Positions 59,515 through 64,000 of a stretch of DNA of 64,000 bases are shown piece by piece. The stretch lies in assembly GCF_029168945.1 (NCBI RefSeq), contig NC_083610.1, positions 74,825,580 through 74,889,579 on the forward strand, written 5' to 3'. Position 1 is the first letter of the stretch, and every line of letters begins with the position of its first letter. Under the pieces are notes generated by a model, which worked only from the letters and a program-made list of their open reading frames with translations, was not told the origin of the DNA and searched no databases. A program made the translations under genes and the position numbers. The DNA comes from Cannabis sativa (taxonomy: Eukaryota; Streptophyta; Magnoliopsida; Rosales; Cannabaceae).

Positions 59515-59517
<3 letters not shown>

Positions 59518-59790
59518 GTGTTTATGATATACTCAATGTTATTTATTAATTAAATTTTGAGATTAAATTGTAGGATATATTTATTTAACATGGTGTTTGA
59601 CAGTATAACTCTAATCTAAGCTTGTAAAAAAATTGTGAGAAGTAATTAATTAATAGGAGATAAACAAATATTGATCACCAACCTAATAATAAACAAATAT
59701 CTATGGCGGGTTAATTCTCATATATATTAAAATATATACATAGTTTAAAGTATTATTTAAGCTAAGAAGAAATTTATTGATGGAATATTT

Positions 59791-60561
59791 TTTAATGGGT
59801 ATTACTAATTGATAATTATTAAACAATTTAACTATAAATATTAATTTTAAAAAATATTAGATTATTAGATTTTGATCCAATAATAAAAAATAAAAGAAAA
59901 TTTTGAATTTTTATATTTAATTTAGCAACTTAATAAAAAAAATATATAAAAATATCACTTTTTACACTATATTAAATATATGTTTAGGCTAATTAGTAAT
60001 TTTTCCTCCTAAATTTTGACATGTACTAAATCGTGCCCCCTGAACTTTTTGGGCTGTTAGAAATTTCCCCTAAACTATTGAAATTGTTAAATTTAAGGAC
60101 TTTTGTCTAATTTCATTTGATTTTACTGTTCCCAGACTTTGATATCTACCAAATCATGCCCTTCAAATTTTGATATGTACTAAATCATGGCCCTTGAACT
60201 TTAATCCATGTTAGAATTTTTTTACTAAAATTAGACAAAAGTCTTTAAATTTAATAATCTCAATAGTTCGGGGGAATTTTTAACAGCCAAAAAAGTTCAG
60301 GGGACACGATTTAGTACATGTTAAAGTTCGGGGGGAAAAATTATTAATTAGCCATATGTTTATATATACAAAATACTAAGTTAAACTCAACTTTTTTTTT
60401 TGTCGAAAAATATTTTTTTTTAATTTTTTTTTCAGCTTATGTAAACCCCAACTCATATATATAATGAAAAATAAGAGATTTTCTTCATTACATAAAAAAA
60501 ACTAAGCATAAAAACTTAAATTTTCATAATATTATCTATAAATAGGTAATACTCATTAAAA
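59791..60561 (-). mobile_element. MITE family 3 copy split by a MITE of family 2
   Basis: The ends are TTTAATGGGTATTACTAATT and AATAGGTAATACTCATTAAA, an inverted pair. The interior, for example AAGCATAAAAACTTAAATTT near 60506, is the reverse complement of the element at 61998-62387. The element at 59987-60353 sits inside it. Confidence 0.72.
59987..60353. mobile_element. MITE family 2 with 9-bp target duplication
   Basis: Terminal inverted repeats of about 130 bp: GGCTAATTAGTAATTTTTCC at the left and GGCTAATTAATAATTTTTCC as the complement of the right end. Exact 9-bp flanks ATATGTTTA lie at 59978-59986 and 60354-60362. A 9-bp duplication with long inverted ends fits Mutator-like non-autonomous elements. 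Confidence 0.88.
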
Positions 60562-60562
60562 G

Positions 60563-61178
60563 TCCACCCATATATATTTATATAAAAATAAAAATATGAC
60601 ATTATTCATTAAGAACATAAGTAGTATTTGTAAAAAGAGAAATATATGTACCGTACGTGTGAATAATTTCCTTGGGAATTTTTCATGTGTATAGCTTTGG
60701 AACCGCGACGTTTGCATTTATAATAAACTGATGAATTCGAATAAAAATATGGGTCCACTACAATTGACTTTACAGTTTTGTCTGAAAGAGGAAGGAGGCA
60801 TAATATATATTAATTTTACTTTTGTATATGCAACCCTAATAATCCATTCAAATTAAACTTTGATAACTCGATAAGAAATACAAATTGAAAAATCTGACAA
60901 AAATGTATCTTACAATTCATTTAGCATTTCTCTTAGTAAAAAAGGCAGAATCTATATAGTGATGTTACGTGGATAGAAAAGGAAGATAATAAAGGGGTAC
61001 ATACAAAAAAAAAAAATAATATAAATAGATCATCCTTCTTCAATGTGAACCACGAAAAACTTGGATTCACTCAACTACTTGGTGTGGAGTATAATATGTA
61101 GTAGTAGTATATAGTTTCAATTAAAAACATTATACATATATAACAGTACGTATAATTATAATTATATATATAATATAT
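60563..61178 (+). promoter_or_regulatory. Upstream region of the FT-like gene
   Basis: AT-rich, no coding sequence. Its outer part is MITE-derived, so promoter elements further out would be interrupted by transposon DNA. TA-rich DNA directly precedes the ATG. I could not assign a specific TATA box or CArG site. Confidence 0.4.
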
Positions 61179-61407
61179 ATGGCTAGAGATAGGGACCCTC
61201 TTGTGGTTGGTAGAGTTATAGGAGATGTTTTGGAGCCATTTACAAGCTGTGTCTCTCTTAGAGTGTTTTATGGTAGTAAGGAGGTCAACAATGGTTCTGA
61301 GTTTAAACCTTCACAAATTGTCAACCAACCTCGTGTCGACATTGGTGGCCAAGACTTAAGGACCTTTTACACTTTGGTACGTACGTGTATATACAATTAA
61401 CTAATTA

Positions 61408-61439
<32 letters not shown>

Positions 61440-61543
61440 GTGTGTGATTAACTCATCAAAACTGAATAATTATTAATACAGGTTATGGTTGACCCTGATG
61501 CTCCTAGCCCAAGTGACCCCAATCTAAAGGAGTATTTGCATTG
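61179..61543 (+). CDS. FT: FT-clade PEBP (florigen-like) gene, exons 1-2 only
   Basis: Exon 1 is 61179-61376 (66 codons) and exon 2 is 61482-61543 (62 nt, the usual size of FT exon 2). Both introns start GT, and the first ends AG. The product so far is 87 residues: [38 protein letters not shown] and [13 protein letters not shown]...EYLHW. Tyr84 in EYLHW corresponds to FT Tyr85, which TFL1-type repressors replace with His, so FT clade is favoured. The segment [20 protein letters not shown] is somewhat unusual. Exons 3 and 4, including the segment B loop that would settle activator or repressor, were not found up to 64000, so intron 2 exceeds 2.4 kb. Known FT proteins move from leaf to apex and act with FD. 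Confidence 0.93.
61406..61438 (+). repeat. (TA)n microsatellite in intron 1 of the FT-like gene
   Basis: A run of TA units shortly after the exon 1 donor site. Confidence 0.88.
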
Positions 61544-61997
61544 GTAATTAATTAATACTATTTTTGCATTGCTAATATACATATATATACTCTTCCAAAA
61601 ATATATAACATATATATTTCATCATCTCATGACCATCAATAGTATGTGCATGTAAATATATATTAATTTGTATATGTATTTAACTTTAGTTATTAGTAAA
61701 GTAGTTAAAAAAGTACGTATATTAATGACATATTTTATAATATTATTACTTCGATTTGTGCATATATGCACATCTTGTACGCACTACATATGATATACGA
61801 CGTATATAATGGCATTTTTTATTTTTTTGCTAAATAATTAGTAATTTATTATCAATATTAATATAATTAATTACCCTCAAATTTGTTTTCTTCTTATTCT
61901 TTTTAATTAAGCCACGATCGAAATTCAATTGCCAATTTAAAACAAACAAAAAAGCTATTGTTAAATGTTTTCGTACATGTATACGAATGGGTGCACT

Positions 61998-62387
61998 TTT
62001 AATGGGTATTACCCATTCATGGATAGTATTATGAAAATTTAAGTTTTTATGCTTAGTTTTTCTATCTAATTAAAAAAATCTTTCATTTTTACATTATATG
62101 AGTTGAGATTATTTCATCAGTTGAAAAAAAAAAATTAAGAAAAAAGTTTTTTGGCAGAAAAAAATTGAATTTGACTTAAGTATTTTGTATATAAATATAT
62201 TTTTTGATATAGTGTAAAAATAATATTTTTTGATATTTTTTTAATTAAGTAGTTAAATTAAGTATAGAAATTCAAATTTCTCTTTTTATTATTCGTCGTT
62301 GGATCAAAATCTAATAGTTTAATATTTTTAAAATTAATATTTATAGTTAAATTGTTTAGTAACCATCAATGGGTAATACCCATTAAG
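61998..62387 (+). mobile_element. MITE family 3, AATGGGTATTACCCATT ends
   Basis: Left end TTTAATGGGTATTACCCATT, right end AATGGGTAATACCCATTAAG, so each terminus is itself nearly palindromic and the two are inverted. A reverse copy lies at 59791-60561 and a possible long member at 56586-57724. No coding capacity. Confidence 0.75.
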
Positions 62388-62919
62388 AAATGATATATAT
62401 GTTAGACCTTATTTTAATTAGTACATATATATTTAGTTATATTTTTAGTCATAAAAAAATTATATTTTTATTTATTTTAATTATATGTATATTTTTAGTT
62501 GGATAATTAGTTTTTTTTTATGTTTATTCAATAAATAAAATTTCTTTTTATTAAAAAAATATTTAATTTAATTATTATTTATAAAAAGAAAATATAGTAT
62601 TATTCAAAAATATTATTTTATAATTTTAATTTAATTACTATAATACTTTTAATTTTATAATATTTTTTTTTTTATGAAACATTATATATTTTTTCTATTT
62701 TTTAAATAATAATAATCAAAATACATTTTTTTTGGTAAAAAAAATGATAATAGAAAGATTCTTTTTAAATATGTGCAATATGTTTGAATTTGAATTGCAA
62801 TATTAAAAATAAAACACTTTATGTTATATAAACATATTATATAAGATAAAAAATAAGAGAAATACGTGTAATGAGTTTAAATTTAAATTGTAATATTTTT
62901 AAACGAAATAGCACTTTTA

Positions 62920-63157
62920 TTATAAGGGCTTTTTCATTTTTACACTTCAAAACAATTTTTTTTTTTTTTGTATTTTTACGAAATTCTACATATAAACTCA
63001 TATTGCAACTAGCGCTGCAACCTAAATTGCAATAAAAAAATGTATAGAAATCCTTATATATTGCAACTAGCGTTGCAACCACTTTAGAAACTCAAACCGT
63101 AAATTTAAAAAAAAAAAAATTTTAAAAAATAATATATGGGGTAATTTTCCTTTATTA
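62920..63157 (+). repeat. Dispersed repeat with TTGCAACTAGCGCTG motif, copy 2
   Basis: Same structure as 21741-21984: T run, ATTGCAACTAGCGCTGCAAC, a second TTGCAACTAGCG, then AAACCGTAAATTT and GGGTAATTTTCC. Same orientation, with substitutions throughout. Confidence 0.6.
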
Positions 63158-63199
63158 TATAGTCATATTTTTTTTTATGATATATAGTCATATTTAATA

Positions 63200-63570
63200 G
63201 GGTAAATACCATTTTGGACATTCAGTTTTACAAAAGTTACCAATTGGACCCTGTGTTTTGTTAAATGACAAAATAGACCCTGTATTTTCTAAAATAGTAC
63301 AAATAGGACCCTGAATTGATTTTTTGTCAAAATAAAGTTTAATTATAATCCGATCTAAAAGTGCTATGATAAAACTATTTACATTTTTTGTATCTGTTCG
63401 TATTAAGCATTGTCTTCAAGTTGGTTGTATTAAAAAAAAAATTCAAAAATTAAGCTCAGGGTCCTATTTTTAATATTTTAGAAAATACAGGATCTATTTT
63501 GTCATTTAACAAAATACATGGTCCAATCTTTAACTTTTGTAAAACACAGGGTCCAAAATGATATTTACCC
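63200..63570. mobile_element. MITE family 1, copy 2, with 9-bp target duplication
   Basis: Ends GGGTAAATACCATTTTGGAC and (complement of the right end) GGGTAAATATCATTTTGGAC. The inverted halves continue about 115 bp. Exact 9-bp flanks TATTTAATA lie at 63191-63199 and 63571-63579. It fits a Mutator-like MITE and lies in intron 2 of the FT-like gene. Confidence 0.9.
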
Positions 63571-64000
63571 TATTTAATATAACATAAATATAGTAGTTGA
63601 TAATATATAGTTGGATCGTTAATTAGAGAAATGTTAAAAGGTACCACTGTCTAGCACCCTCAATGTTATATCGTTAATTAGTATAATAAACTTATAATAA
63701 TAATGATTTATAAAAAGTTTATTTCTTTTTTTTTAGTAAAAAAGTTTATTTTTTTTAAAGTAACCTTAGTTACTTTAATAATATATATCTAGTCCAAATT
63801 TTTATAAATCTCTGTGTCATTTATTTTTTTCTCTCAGTTATTATTATTTATCCAGTACTTTAATCGTTGTTTTACACTCCGCATGTTGACCAAAAACAAG
63901 GTCGACACATGCATACATAATAAAGTGAGGGGGTCAATTAGATGTATCTTCACCCAAAAAAAAACAAGGATAAAAAATTCCTATAAAAAGATTCTCAATA

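Larger units (their letters stand above)
61544..64000 (+). other. Intron 2 of the FT-like gene (continues beyond the window)
   Basis: No exon 3 candidate (the short conserved exon that continues the EYLHW segment) was found. The stretch is made largely of AT-rich DNA and three repeat elements (61998-62387, 62920-63157, 63200-63570). Confidence 0.6.

Noticed and set aside
62837..63082. Minus-strand ORF of 81 codons in intron 2 of the FT-like gene
   Set aside because: It overlaps a dispersed repeat and is AT-driven with no domain.

Overview
This 64 kb window comes from a flowering-plant nuclear genome. It is AT-rich, and it holds intron-split plant transcription-factor and florigen-family genes, Ty3 and Copia LTR elements primed by initiator tRNA-Met, plant LINEs (DUF4283 / CCHC / endonuclease / RT / zf-RVT) and many MITEs. 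A eudicot is likely. The exact family cannot be settled from the sequence alone. I saw no bacterial, organellar or CRISPR features.

Three host genes can be supported, all on the + strand. Two are paralogous TIFY-CCT-GATA (ZIM/ZML class) transcription factors: gene A, 17229-20294 (7 exons, 301 aa), and gene B, 40856-45149 (10 exons, 358 aa). They lie about 20 kb apart, and transposons fill the space between them. The third is the 5' half of an FT-clade PEBP gene (florigen family) from 61179. Its first two exons are present and the rest lies beyond the window. All splice junctions given are GT-AG and keep the reading frame.

Layout. 1-9376: 3' part of a Ty3/gypsy Tekay/Del-like chromovirus, split by a near-full-length LINE with a 14-bp target duplication, ending in a 2 kb LTR that abuts an older fragment of a related LTR. 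9377-12824: a different 2.16 kb LTR carrying a scattered 20-bp motif, with its presumed 3' internal region and a small antisense ORF. 13549-16343: a LINE with an inverted 5' segment (twin priming). 17007-20294: GATA gene A. 20295-25260: MITEs, a SINE nested in an Emigrant-like MITE, and an array of imperfect palindromes between 14-bp inverted termini. 25261-27443: a Copia-type LTR remnant between two 162-bp direct repeats. 27444-39440: a broken DUF1985-type gene into which a complete Ty3 element (28779-39305, minus strand, TSD TTATG) inserted. That element carries its own nested solo LTR (TSD GTTTC). 40856-45149: GATA gene B, with a tRNA-like SINE and a LINE tail in intron 6. 45150-54320: LINE and Copia relics, and tandem repeats of 66 and 167 bp. 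54320-64000: very AT-rich DNA with several MITE families (two with 9-bp target duplications), around and inside the FT-like gene.

The host genes are all regulators: TIFY-CCT-GATA proteins (light and development responses in the known family) and a PEBP flowering regulator. Nothing in the sequence shows that they act together. Most of the window records layered transposon insertion, and target duplications allow several insertions to be ordered.
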